DNA from: Agelaius tricolor
Lineage: Eukaryota > Chordata > Aves > Passeriformes > Icteridae
Assembly: GCA_023055355.1 (NCBI GenBank)
Contig: JALJCS010000015.1
Location: 21,813,516-21,877,515, forward strand
Direction: 5' to 3'
DNA length: 64,000 nt
This document shows positions 31,105-51,000 of this stretch, in pieces. The first letter of the stretch is position 1; every line of letters begins with the position of its first letter. Position numbers and translations under genes: made by a program. Below the pieces are notes generated by a model. It had not been told where the DNA came from. It saw nothing but the letters and a program-made list of their open reading frames with translations, and did no database searches.

Positions 31105-32770
31105 TTAACTCTCTCTAAACACTATCCGCTTTGCTACATTTTCAGCTCCAAATTTGGCTATCAATTTATTTCTGACCTGTTCATCATCCTTTTGCAATTC
31201 TAAATCGTCCTCTCTGCTCCATACAGGGTACCCATCCAAGCGCTGCCCTGTCTGCAGAAAGTATGAAGTAGCTTCCACGTCACCACTGTTTTTCAGAAAG
31301 GCCTGTGTAACAGTGTGCAGGTCCACAGCAAACTTCTCCATGAAGTGCTCCATAGTTTTTATTACCTGTCCCACCACATTGGAAGAAGAACAAGTGCTTT
31401 GTGGTCTTTCTTGCCTTTGTAACTGAATGTCAGGGAAAGCAGAGTCCTCTGGCCCAGTTTTCAGCTCAGATGCTGTTTCTCCTGGGGACCTTCTCACTCC
31501 ATCTTGTGTGGAAAGTTCTGCAACATCTGAAGAGTCACTTTCTGACTAACAGTAAGAGAAGTGGAATCACCAATTAGAGATGGTATTTTCTGGCAAATCT
31601 TTTACCACTGCAATCAACCAACCTTTTACTCTGACTCTACAGTGTATTAAAACCTCAGAAATTAGTAAGCATAGTAAAAGTTAGTGACTGAAGCCATATG
31701 TGTTAATGAGGCTGCACATGATCACAGAAATCCATAAACCAGAAGAGAGAATTTGAACAAACTAAGCATAAAAGGCAAAAGTAAGTGTTGATGCAACGGC
31801 AGGAACGTTTTTTGCCTGAGGTGAAACGATGACTTTCATTTGCTAGTACAGTTTTTAATGTGACAACCCCCATCACATAAACTTCCTCATGCTAACTTGC
31901 ACAGGGAAGAAAAAATGCACCAGCCAGGCGCCATTTATCGCAAACCACATAGATAACAGCTCACAGTTCAGCCAGAGCAGAAGGGATATCGCGGCGCAAA
32001 CTCATTTCATGTGTTAATCATGAGTTTCTGTTGTGCCATCTGTGACACCGGGGAAGGCCTGCCCCGAGCACTGCGCGCAGTGGAGGCTGCTGCTCCCCAG
32101 GCTGGCCCCGGTCGCTCACCTCCGTGCTTTCGAACTCCCGATTAGCTGCCGCGAACAGACCCCTGATCTGCGTGGGATCCTCCGTCTGCGGGGGCTCTGC
32201 GGAAACAGGCGCGGATCGTCTGCCAGGCCACAGCGACCCACGCCGGTCGCCGCCGCCACCACGCCCCCTCGCAACCCTGCCCCGCCGCTGTGGCCCCCGC
32301 TCACCCCAGAGCCGCGGCAGCAGGTGCCGCAGGTAGCGGTCACGCATGGCCTGCCAGCTGTGCCGCGTCAGGCCGCTCCGCTCCAGCTCTATCCACAGCG
32401 CACGGCCGCTCACCCGCACCATGCCCTGGCCGCGCACCGCCTGGAGCAGCGCCGCATCCTCCGCCTCCGTGAAGGCCAGGCGGCCGCGGGCTGTCAGTAG
32501 GAAGGGCTCCAGCGGCAGCCGCTGGTTGCGCTTCACGCACTCCGCCACGTACTCGGTTGAGACGGCCCCGTCGGGAGCCACCTCGCCGGGCTGCGCCAGG
32601 AGCACGGCCCCTGGCTCCTGCACCCGACACAGGCGCCCGCCGCCTGCCAGCACTAGGGGCGCCAGGCGCAGCTTGGCCAGGCCGGGCCGCAGGTAGAACC
32701 GCATAGGATGCCCGTCATCCCACAAGAACAGCGATCGGGATCGCGCTGCTCCGGCCTGGCCGCCCGCCAT
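31105..32770 (-). CDS. TERF2IP: TERF2-interacting protein (RAP1), two coding exons
   Basis: Shelterin subunit recruited to telomeres by TRF2; it represses homology-directed repair at ends and also affects NF-kB signalling. Coding exons on the - strand: 32770-32120 and 31545-31105, both phase 0 (donor GAG|GTGAGC, acceptor GTTAG|TCAGAA), giving 363 residues (human 399). The N-terminal BRCT region (about 14-90) includes CRVQEPGAVLLAQPGE, nearly identical to mammals. A Myb domain (about 97-150) has LTRHSWQAMRDRYLRHL. The C-terminal RCT domain, which binds TRF2, has VTQAFLKNSGDVEATSYFL and DGYPVWSREDDLELQKDDE. The start is the first in-frame ATG and begins MAGGQAGAARSRSLF. The middle is short and Arg/Gly-rich, and the mammalian acidic stretch is reduced to SESDSSD. 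The neighbour KARS1 starts 85 bp away on the other strand. Confidence 0.95.
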
Positions 32771-32855
32771 GGCCTCCCCAGCTCCGCCCGCCGCCGTCAC
32801 CGCCTGCGCAGGCGTGCAAGGGCGGAAGGGCGGAGGCGGCGGCAGCTGCGGGGCG

Positions 32856-41310
<8,455 letters not shown>

Positions 41311-41332
<22 letters not shown>

Positions 41333-41406
41333 GCCTCCAGACCGCCGCGGGCACCTCCGCGTGAGGCCCGAGCGCGGCGAGGGCACCTCCGATTGAGCTT
41401 CGGCGA
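41311..41406 (+). repeat. KARS1: Three 32-bp units across the KARS1 stop codon
   Basis: A GC-rich unit (core ggGCACCTCyG then TGAG) occurs three times with an exact 32-bp period at 41311, 41343 and 41375. Each unit carries TGA at the same place (41330, 41362, 41394). The first TGA is the KARS1 stop. Since 32 is not a multiple of three, later copies are not in frame. The last residues PGEGTSV lie in the first unit. Confidence 0.85.
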
Positions 41407-41419
41407 GGCGCATACCTTC

Positions 41420-41425
41420 AATAAA
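41420..41425 (+). terminator. KARS1: KARS1 polyadenylation signal
   Basis: AATAAA 88 bases after the KARS1 stop codon, followed by a short T-rich stretch (gtctctgagtctttttgcg). This implies a very short 3' UTR, ending before the presumed ADAT1 promoter. Confidence 0.85.
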
Positions 41426-42087
41426 GGCAGCTTTCTCTGCACCCGTCTCTGAGTCTTTTTGCGCTTGCGCGATAGCCGCCGGGAGCGGCGGCTGCCACGC
41501 GCGAGAAGCGGCTGCGCGTGCGCGGGCCCTGGGGCGCTCTGCGAGAGGCGCGGCCCCGGAGGTTCGGTTGTCGCCGCCCGTCCTGGCGAGGAGCAGCGGC
41601 GCCGGTGTCCCGGCGGGTAGGCAGGGGCCTGCAGGGATTGCAGGCGGGGTGGCGGGAGGTGCGCCCGAGCGCGGAGGCAGCGCCCTCGGAGCGTGGGCTG
41701 TCTCGGGTCTTTCGGCAAGGGGGAGGCCTCGGAAGGAGGCTGGTGGTGCCAGGCGCCTCAGGTGTGCTGCAGAGACTTCACCGGAGTGGCGGCGTGATGC
41801 ATGCGGTTGATGGCTGCATAGTACGAGCTTTGGGAACCCAGCAGACCCACCTGCTGTTGCACTTAAGGGTTCTAGCGTTGCTTTTTATTTCTTGCGATTT
41901 GGAAGAACTGTTTTCCTATAAGTAGTCCTGAAAGGGATGATGCAGTTAGGTCTTTGTTGTTGAAATGTGGTGCAGGAAAGTGTCATGCAGAACAAGGCTG
42001 ATAGCGTTTGAAGACATGGGGGTTGTTATTCAAGTGTTGTGATGGAATCCAATTCTGTGTAGAACCTGCACACTCGAATCAAGAGCC

Positions 42088-45000
42088 ATGTGGTCAGCTG
42101 ATGAAATCGCTGGGTTATGTTACCTGCATTACAGGACCAGACTTCCTAAGCAGGGGAAACCAGCTCCAAACAGGGAATGGACTTCCCTGGCAGCTATTGT
42201 CAAAGTGGAATCTGCAGCCCAAAGAGAGGCTCTTGATAGTCCAGGAAACCTGCAGGGTAAGAATGAATTTTGGAGATAGGGGTGGGAGAGAAGGGAGGGG
42301 CAGAGAAGGCTCTTCATGCTTTCTTTATATTTACTTTTTTTAAGATGCCTTTAAAAAAACATACATCCTTTCCTATTCCATCGATCTCCACCCAAATTCT
42401 TTACTCTGTGTTTGTTGTGATTCACAGCTTCTGTCTGGAAAGAGGTGGTTTTAGTGAAATGCTGTTCTTCCCAGACTGTAAACAAGACAATGAAAGTCTT
42501 CATTTGGCCGTTCAATATGTGGTGAAAGTCTAGGCAGGGCCTGAATTCCTAATAAACACTCTTGAAAAAAACATGTTTAATTTGATAGAATGTGGGAAGG
42601 GTTTGCTCTCCTGTAACAGGTTATTACATCCTGTGTTTGTGTTAGTTTGTCGTCATCTTCTTTTCCCGTAGTGGCACTTCAGTGTTGTTAGGCAGATTGT
42701 ATCCCATATTCCTTATTTTTATGTGCCTAGGAATGCTGTGGCAGTGTCTGCTGTGTGCTGTCTAGCATATCAAGCCTGTCTTAGCATTCCTCCTATGCGG
42801 TCCTAGACTTTTCCTAGTACTAATGCTTCTGTATTCAGTTCTCAATCTGTCTCCTTTCTGTAAGCTTGCATGATCTGCCTCTCTGTACATTCCCTTCTAC
42901 TCAGTGTTCTGTGTGTTGTCTTACTAGAATGACTGTATGAGAGCAATGCTTCTGGCAACAGTTGGAGGTGATAGTTTTTTCAGTTAATGTTGTTTTTTTC
43001 AATTAATGTTGTTTCTCTTTCAGTAACTAAGGAAGTTGTTGCTATGGGAACTGGAACAAAATGTATTGGCCAAAACAAAATGCGAAAAACTGGTGAGTAT
43101 GATATTAAAGTCAAGAGCAGACTACCTATGCTACCTTCTTTCTTGCTGGTGTCATAGAATCAATGAAGATGTCCAAGGTGTACTGCTTAGACTGGTTTTG
43201 GATTGAAGCCAGAAGTGTTAAGGCAACCTTCCTTCATCAATGAGAGAGGAGCTTAGGCAGCCACAATGGCTGCCAGGAAGGTTTGCTGCACTTGCTGCCT
43301 CAAAGGTGAATGAACTTTTTCTATTTGGAAATTTGTGGTTTAGACCCTGACTCTGCATACTCGAAGACTTCATAACAAAAAGCAAAACAAAACATAAGCC
43401 AAATAATTGTGCTTGATTACCTGTTGCAGTGTAATTTTGTTGGGGTCTGATGCAAGAGGTTACCACTGCTGGTACTAAGCAGCAGGAAGGTACTAATGCA
43501 GTCAGAAAGAAAAACCCTATATTACTGCTGGGTAGTTTTAAGTGTTGTACAGTAAATGTATGGGATACATACACAGCTTCTCACAACTACCATTTCTTAC
43601 TGTGTATTGTAGGAGACTTTCCTTGCTCTCTGTGTCCATTTTTTAAATTCATGCTGTATCTGTCTCCTCCGCTAGGGCAGGGAAGAAGCTGTAGTTATGA
43701 TGAATGCTGAAAAGTGCCTAAGGGTGCAAAGTGTTCATGCATGTGAAGGTACAGGGCTTTCTACCCTCTTTAGACTTCAGAGGAGGACTAGACTGAGATA
43801 TGAGAAAGGGTTTTGCCTGTATCTGGTTTAGGCTAATTCATGTTCTCTATAGTGTCCTTCATTTTGAAATTAATTAGTGGAGCAAAAGAGAAGAAACTAG
43901 ATTTTGTATCTTAGACTTTTTTCATGTTTCTTGTGATTTGGCCATCTCAGAAGAGTTTTGATAAAGACATTTTTCTGACTGATTTAGGAAAATTATGATC
44001 AAACTGTTGTATCATTTACAATCTCGATATTAAGGGTCTAAGTAGAAAATTGACTAGGAAAAAGTAACACTAGTTTGTTTTGCCAGTGTTTCTCTTCAGT
44101 GATCTCAAATTTAGAAAATACTCTCTTCTTATGATAACATTTTAAACTTGGTGGTAGGTCATGTTAATGGTTATCTCTTAGATCACTTCTAAACTTTTAA
44201 AGGTGTTCAGGAGGATTTCTGTCGCTTGGCCTTTTTTGCCTGAAATAAAAGATGATCTACAGCTCCTGTTCCTTTATGTGGCATAACAGGCAGATACTGT
44301 TCAGGAAAGCTGAAGATGAGGTGTGCATACTTAGTAAGTATCAGAATTATTTGCAGGAAAAATAGTTTAAATTGTAGGACATAGTTCAAAAAGAATCTTC
44401 AGCCAAAAGTTTAACAAGCATTTGAAATTTTCTGGTGGAATGTGTTTTGAGAATATCAGGATTTACCCTTGAAAACAAAAGTCAGGAAGATTTTGAAGGA
44501 TGGTAATGTTTGATCAACTCAAATATCAGAAGAGTTAAAATTTGGTATTCAAAAAAGTCTCTGACTTGCTGCAGACTGAGTACTTTTATCCTTCATTTGT
44601 GTAGTCTGTTGACCTCCTTTTGTCATGATTGGAAATTTAAATATCTTGCAATAGTCTAAAATCAATGGAAACCTTCCGATACTAATAAATATGGAGAACT
44701 GTCCTATGTTGAATTCCATTTGTTTTGTCTTTTTTTAGTAATGATTTAGTATTTGCATTTGGGTTTTGGTTTAGGAGACATTCTGAATGACAGCCATGCT
44801 GAAATTGTGGCCAAGAGGAGCTTCCAGAGGTGAGGCATGAATGAAGTTTTACTCAATGCTGTAACAGTGCCGCCTGAGGTTGTTGTGATAAAAATCGTTT
44901 TCACCTATTGCTGAAGTAGCCAAATTTTGTAGCTTCACATATGAGAATGTAGTGAAAGACTGCATTACTTCTGTGTGGGCAACACACTTTTTCCTGTTGT

Positions 45001-48000
45001 CAGCAGGATTTTAGCCTAATTTTTATACTTCTAGGTAGTGTTAAGGCCTTTTCACAGAAGCTTCTTCCTTGTTCTTCTGGAGCCTCTGTATGAAGAATTA
45101 GGATCTGATTCCATGTGACAACAATGCAGATCTGGTGACTATTATTCAAGGATAGAATTTTTGCTCTTTCCCACATGCCAGTCCTCTTGTTTACATGGGA
45201 TAAACTGGTTCAGGGAACTGAGCCAGGGGAACAGTAATTCTGCAGAAATGAGTACGTTTCTTGCAATTCCACGTCACTAAACTGAGTCTCGTAGAATAAG
45301 ATGAATTGCAGAGTTGATAAAAACACAGTGGGAGGAGAGGACCTTATCTATACAGTTTGAGATGGTTAACGTTAACTCCACTGGACCCAATTCTTTGAGG
45401 TCTGTTATTAAAGTTCCAATGATGAGTTTACATTTATTATGTTGGATGCCATCTCTCCGTAGAAGTGTAACTGATTGGCTCCTGATAGACTCCCATCAGG
45501 AAAGAACAGACTCTAGAGGGCATTTAAGCTTTGTTTTTTTCTCATGCATCAAAAAGGAAGTCAATGTTTCATGAAAACTTTCTGCCTAACAGGTATCTTC
45601 TCCATCAGCTGTGGCTTGCAGCTTCCCATCAGCAATGCATTTTTAGTCCGGGAACTGAAACTGGGAAATGGAAACTCAAACCAAATATTATCTTTATTTT
45701 CTTCTCCAGCCATACCCCATGTGAGTATGCTGGAGTGAACCAAGTACATTGGTCCCACTTGTAGAATCTTTTCTGCCCTGTGTCTTTCTTTTGTCTCTCT
45801 TTGGTCTGGATTGAGAGTGAAGCAGTAATTCATGTTTACCGATACATGCCCCAAGATGTATTTGACTCCACAGATAGATTTGGCATTTTATCTCACTGGA
45901 TATGATTCGGGAGAACTCAGTAAGTCTGATGTACAGTTCATTATATAGTGGAATGTTTCACTTTAAACAGTAGCTATTATTTTTCTTCCAGAAAATAATA
46001 TACTTGTCAGAGGTCCTGCCATATTGCCTAGTTGCTTTGCTTCAAGCATTATCTCCTTGGATTAAAATTTTAATAAAAACTACTGGCATTTACCACCATC
46101 CCTAAAAACAACCAAACAAAAGATACCCCACGCCCAGCCAACAACCACCCCCAACCTCATGAAGCAAACAAAGAAAAAAAAACCCCAAACGAACACCAAA
46201 AAACCCCCAAACCAACAAGCAAAGAAAAAACCCAAAACCAAGCAAAAAGAAAAACAAGGAAGAAGAGCCAACACTGACTCATACAAAACCCCCCAGCAAA
46301 CCAAAACCACGCTCCTGAAAACAGGAAAAAAAGCCCCATTCATGAATCATCACTAGCTCTCCAACAAAAAACTTATTTGGGAACGTAATGAAACTTCTGT
46401 CATGGAAAACATTCTTTGTGTGTTTAAAAAAAACAGCACCACAAAGATGAAGATCTGTTGACAGAACGAAGGAATGCGGCCTCATGGTCTGCCAACATAT
46501 CAGGCATCTTGATGTTACCATGCTCTCTCACTGGTGTGTTCTTCAACTGCTAGTCTGTTACGGAGCAAAGGAGTTTTAAGAACTCTCAAAATATGCCTCA
46601 TCAGTACTTCAGAGTGAGTTAGTTGCTCATACTTTTTCATGATCTTGAGTGCATTGCTGAAATATGCAATATTATTTTTCTTCATTAGTGCATTTGAGAA
46701 TAGAAATTACATCTCCAAATTTATTAGTGAGAATAATTTCATTGCCTTTTTTTTCTCACATTGTGAGAAATTTCTCACATAAATCAGCAGGCCTGTCAGG
46801 TTTGCTTAGCTTTGAACTGAGTTTCAGAATTTTGGTTCTGAGCTTGTTTCAGTGATACAGATTAAAGTTTTCACCCTGACAGATTATTCTTTCATTAATC
46901 TTTCGAGATTCATATTGCTTGGTTAGATCAGGCTGGTTTTCCTGTGAGTCTTCAGCACTTCTTGTAGTCTGTCAAATGCCTTTGTTACCTTTTACTTTAT
47001 AGGTTGTAAATTTTGCTTTCTTGGTTATCTCTTACATAGAAAGCAGAACTTGAAATGAAGCATATATTGGCTCAAATTTTAGTGAGATTTGATTCAGCTT
47101 GGCACAGGACAATGTTGTTTCAAAAATGTGTTCTCATAGTTAAGTTTTCCTGAGTGCAGATCTGTGAAAGCTACTAGTAGTTGTAATGTTACTGGTATGA
47201 TGTGTTCCCATCACAAGATGGGTTTTTGGCCACTTTCATGCTATTTCTTTTGTTCCAGGTGGAGATGCTTCTATTTTTCCAATCAGTGAACCAGAGAACC
47301 AGCTTCCTAAGCCAGTGACTGAAGGTCATGCAGCTGGACAATCAGCAGAATGTAGAAGTGACCGTAATCACTTATGTCCAGAAGATAAAAGAAAATCAGA
47401 GAAGATGGCAAGGGATTGTATAATCAAGAGAATGAAAACTGATGATGGTGGTTGTTTTTCCATAACCACTGAAGACCTGGCTGTTCATCATGAATCTGTG
47501 AAACGAGAAGACAACGCAAATCAGAAGAGCTGTGAATGTTCTGCAGAGATGCAGACAGCTAATAAGGAGAGTGGCTTAGTGAGACCAAAGGTAGTAGATG
47601 TTCATAGAACTGGAGCAAAATGTGTACCTGGAGAGCTGGATGATGCCCGAGTACCTGGGCTGGGGTACCACTCTGTCGGCTTATTACGAGTGAAGCCAGG
47701 TCGAGGAGACAGAACATGCTCTATGTCCTGCAGTGATAAACTGGCTCGCTGGAATGTGTTAGGGTGTCAAGGAGCTCTTCTGATGCATTTTCTGCAGTAT
47801 CCAGTGTATCTGTCAGCAGTTATAGTGGGAAAATGTCCATATAGCCAAGAAGCAATGCGGAGAGCAGTTATTGAAAGGTAAGTGCTCTCCTCAGATGGTG
47901 CGTATGGAGACGGGGAACCTTGGAAGGCAACACATATCATACAAATATTAGAACTTTAGCAAGCTTTCGATAATGTGTCTTGTAAAATCCTGATAGAGAA

Positions 48001-51000
48001 TCTGGTAAAGTGTGAGCTGGATGAGCAGATGTGGATTGAAAACTATCTGAATGACTGGGCCCAGAAGGTAGTGATCATTAGGCTAAATGTAGTTAAAGGT
48101 GTAAGTAGCCATGTACCCCAGGGATCAATACTAGGTCCAAACTTACTTAATATCTTCATTAATCAGTCATCTGGATGATGGTCCAGACTGTGTGCCCAGA
48201 CAGTTTGCTGAAGACTCAAGACTGAGGAGTGGCTGATCAACCAGTGCATTGTGCTGCCATCCACAGCAACCTCAGCAGGCTGGAGAAAAGTGAGAACTTC
48301 ATGAAGTTCAGCAAGGGGAAGTAAAAACCTGCACCTGGGAAAGAAACAGTCCCATGCACCAATATATGCTGGGGCTGCCTGGTTGGAAAGCAGCTTCACA
48401 GAAAAGGACTAGGGGTTCCTGCTAGACGTGAAGTTGAAAATGAGCCAGTAGTGTGCTCTAGCAACAAAGAAGGCTAATGGTGTCTCAGGCCACTTTAGGC
48501 AAAGTATCGCAGTGGGTCCAGGGAGATGATCCTACCCCTTCAGATGTGGTGAGACCACATTTGAAGGCTGTGTCTAGTTCTGGGCCTCTCAGTACAAGAG
48601 GGATGTGGACATACTGGAGAGAGGCCAGCAGAGGGCCTCGAAGATGCATAATGGATTTTTAGCATCTCTCATATGAGAAAAGCTGGGACTACTCAGCCTG
48701 GAGAAGAGAAGGCTTGTGAGCATCCTATCACTTTGTATACATACGTGAAGGGAGGTGGCAGGGAAAATGGACCCAGGCTGTTCGCAGTGGTGTTGGTGAT
48801 AGGACAAAGGTAATGGGCACAAACTGAAGCATGGGAAGTTCCCTTGGAATGTCAGGGAGCACTTGTTTACTTTGAGGGTGATGGAGCACTGGCAGAGGTT
48901 GCCCTGAGAAGTTGTGGAGTCTCCTGTCTTTGAGGTACTCAGAAATTATCTGGACACTGTCCTGAGCAGTTGTCTGTAGGTTGCCCATCTGGAGAATGGT
49001 GGTTGGACTAGATGACCTACAAGAAGTCCCCTCCCACCTCAGCTGTTCTCTGATTTACTACAGTGCTTCAGGATACATAGTATGTGACAGATTTTACTGG
49101 TCAGCTGGAAGAAGACAGTTATGTTACACTGGAGAGGGAAAGCTTATATGTGTTTTCATGGTTGTAAAAATTTGTCTGCTTCTTTACTCTCAGTTACATC
49201 CAAGACCTGATCTTTTTCTTGCTGTGAGTACTAGAGCTCTCATAACTGTCACCTCAGGGAAATCTGTATGAGAGATGAACTGAACTGCTTCAAAATGAGG
49301 AGGGTTATCTGTTGTGCACTGGCCTTCCTTCTACTCAGATTCTTCAGCTGATGAAAACTATCCCAGCAACAAGGATAGGAAGTGAATATTTTTCTTACTT
49401 GGGAGGCTAAATCAGTAGAGTAGAGCAGTAGAGAATGGTAAATGGATTTGGGCAGAGTGAAGGAAAAGGAGAGCAAGGAAAAAACCAGGGAGCCGAACCA
49501 TTCTTTTTAAGTGGTAGTTACTAGACCAGTTAATATGAAAGGTTTGACTTTATTTAGTAACTCCTCTTCTGTATACCCCTTCATCCTTCTAGAATGATTA
49601 TAAAAGTGGTCATAAGTCTGTTAATGGATAAACTCTAGTGACATACCCGGTAGAGCTTTCTGAATAATCCTTTCCTCATTCTGTGACACGTAACAAGAAT
49701 TTGCCTAGCCTTTTTAGTCCTAGTGTAGTCAGGCACTTTTTCAGACTATTGAGTCTGACAGTATGAATCTCAGTAATAATTCCTGCTCTGTGTAAATATT
49801 GTAGTGATTAAACACATGCTGTTTTTTCCTTTTATGATCCTAATGTCATTCAGTATGCAACCATAATTTAAGGTAACAAAGATGAGATTATACATGGAAC
49901 TCTAGGTGTACTTTGTGTGTTTTTAGGCATTGATTATAAACCGTTAGCCTCATAAAACAATTCCCGATGTAATGCAGTTGACTATGTAAATACCTTATGA
50001 TTTTTATTTTTCTTTGTGATTGAAGAAGGATATTGCAGGTTTTGTCCTGCATTTGACTTAATTGATTATAGCTTTTAAATAGACCTTTTTAAAAGTCAAT
50101 TTATATATTTTTTTTTAGGGTGGACAAGGTCCTAATAAACTAATGTGACTTTGGGGTTTTATTTAATAAATATTTTTCTGAAGGGAAAAATGCCTCCAAT
50201 ACTCATTGTCTCACCTATATAACTCATGTTTGATTCAGTTTCAATGTAAAAGAAATGTATTTTAGATAATGAAGGGAAACGGTGCAAAATGGTCTTGTTT
50301 GGGAAGAGCATACTGAAAATTTCTGTGTTTCCTGTAGGTGTCAGCACATCTCATCTTTACCGGATGGTTTTCTCACTCAGGAGGTTAAGCTGCTGCAATC
50401 AGATCTTCAATTTGAACATAGCCGACAGGCAATTCAGGAAGTTCAAAGTAACAGCAAAACAAAACTTGTTCCTTGTAGTGCAGGTGAGTTAATTTGGGCT
50501 AGTTGCGTAACTGTGTGCAAAAGTCCAAATAGAAATGAGGTGGGTCTGGTTGTTTGGAATGGAACATCATTCCTTGCCAGTATGCTACTGGCAAAATACA
50601 AAAAGCAAGAAATTATTTTCAGGTCATGACTTAATTGTTAATAAAATTTGTCTCAGCCTCTAGTTTCCAGTAGGAAGTTTTCAGGCTGAATAAACATTTG
50701 GTTGATGTGATTAAGAGTTTATAATTAAACACACACAGAAAATAACCAGGGGAAACAAAAGTTGAGTACAAGAAGAAAACAAAAGACTTTTTGTTTCAGT
50801 TAGTTTTGCGTTCTCTTTGGTAATGAACAAAAGACTTGCCATGCTGAGTTATGTTTGTAATTGCTCCAAAAGTCTGTGAATGAAGAAAGAATACAGAGTA
50901 GTGTAGTGTAAAAGTTGTATTGATAGATATTTTAGGCATGGCAATTTTTTGCCATGATGATGAATGAATGCTTAAATCTCAATGGGATTTTGCAACATAG

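Noticed and set aside
32033..32500. Long + strand open frame opposite TERF2IP exon 1
   Set aside because: It is a by-product of GC-rich sequence antisense to a well-supported exon. Its protein is low-complexity Pro/Arg/Ala with no recognisable domain.
47975..48178. Open frame resembling reverse-transcriptase fragments
   Set aside because: It is part of the CR1 copy at 47945-49060 and is broken by stops, so it is not a separate gene.
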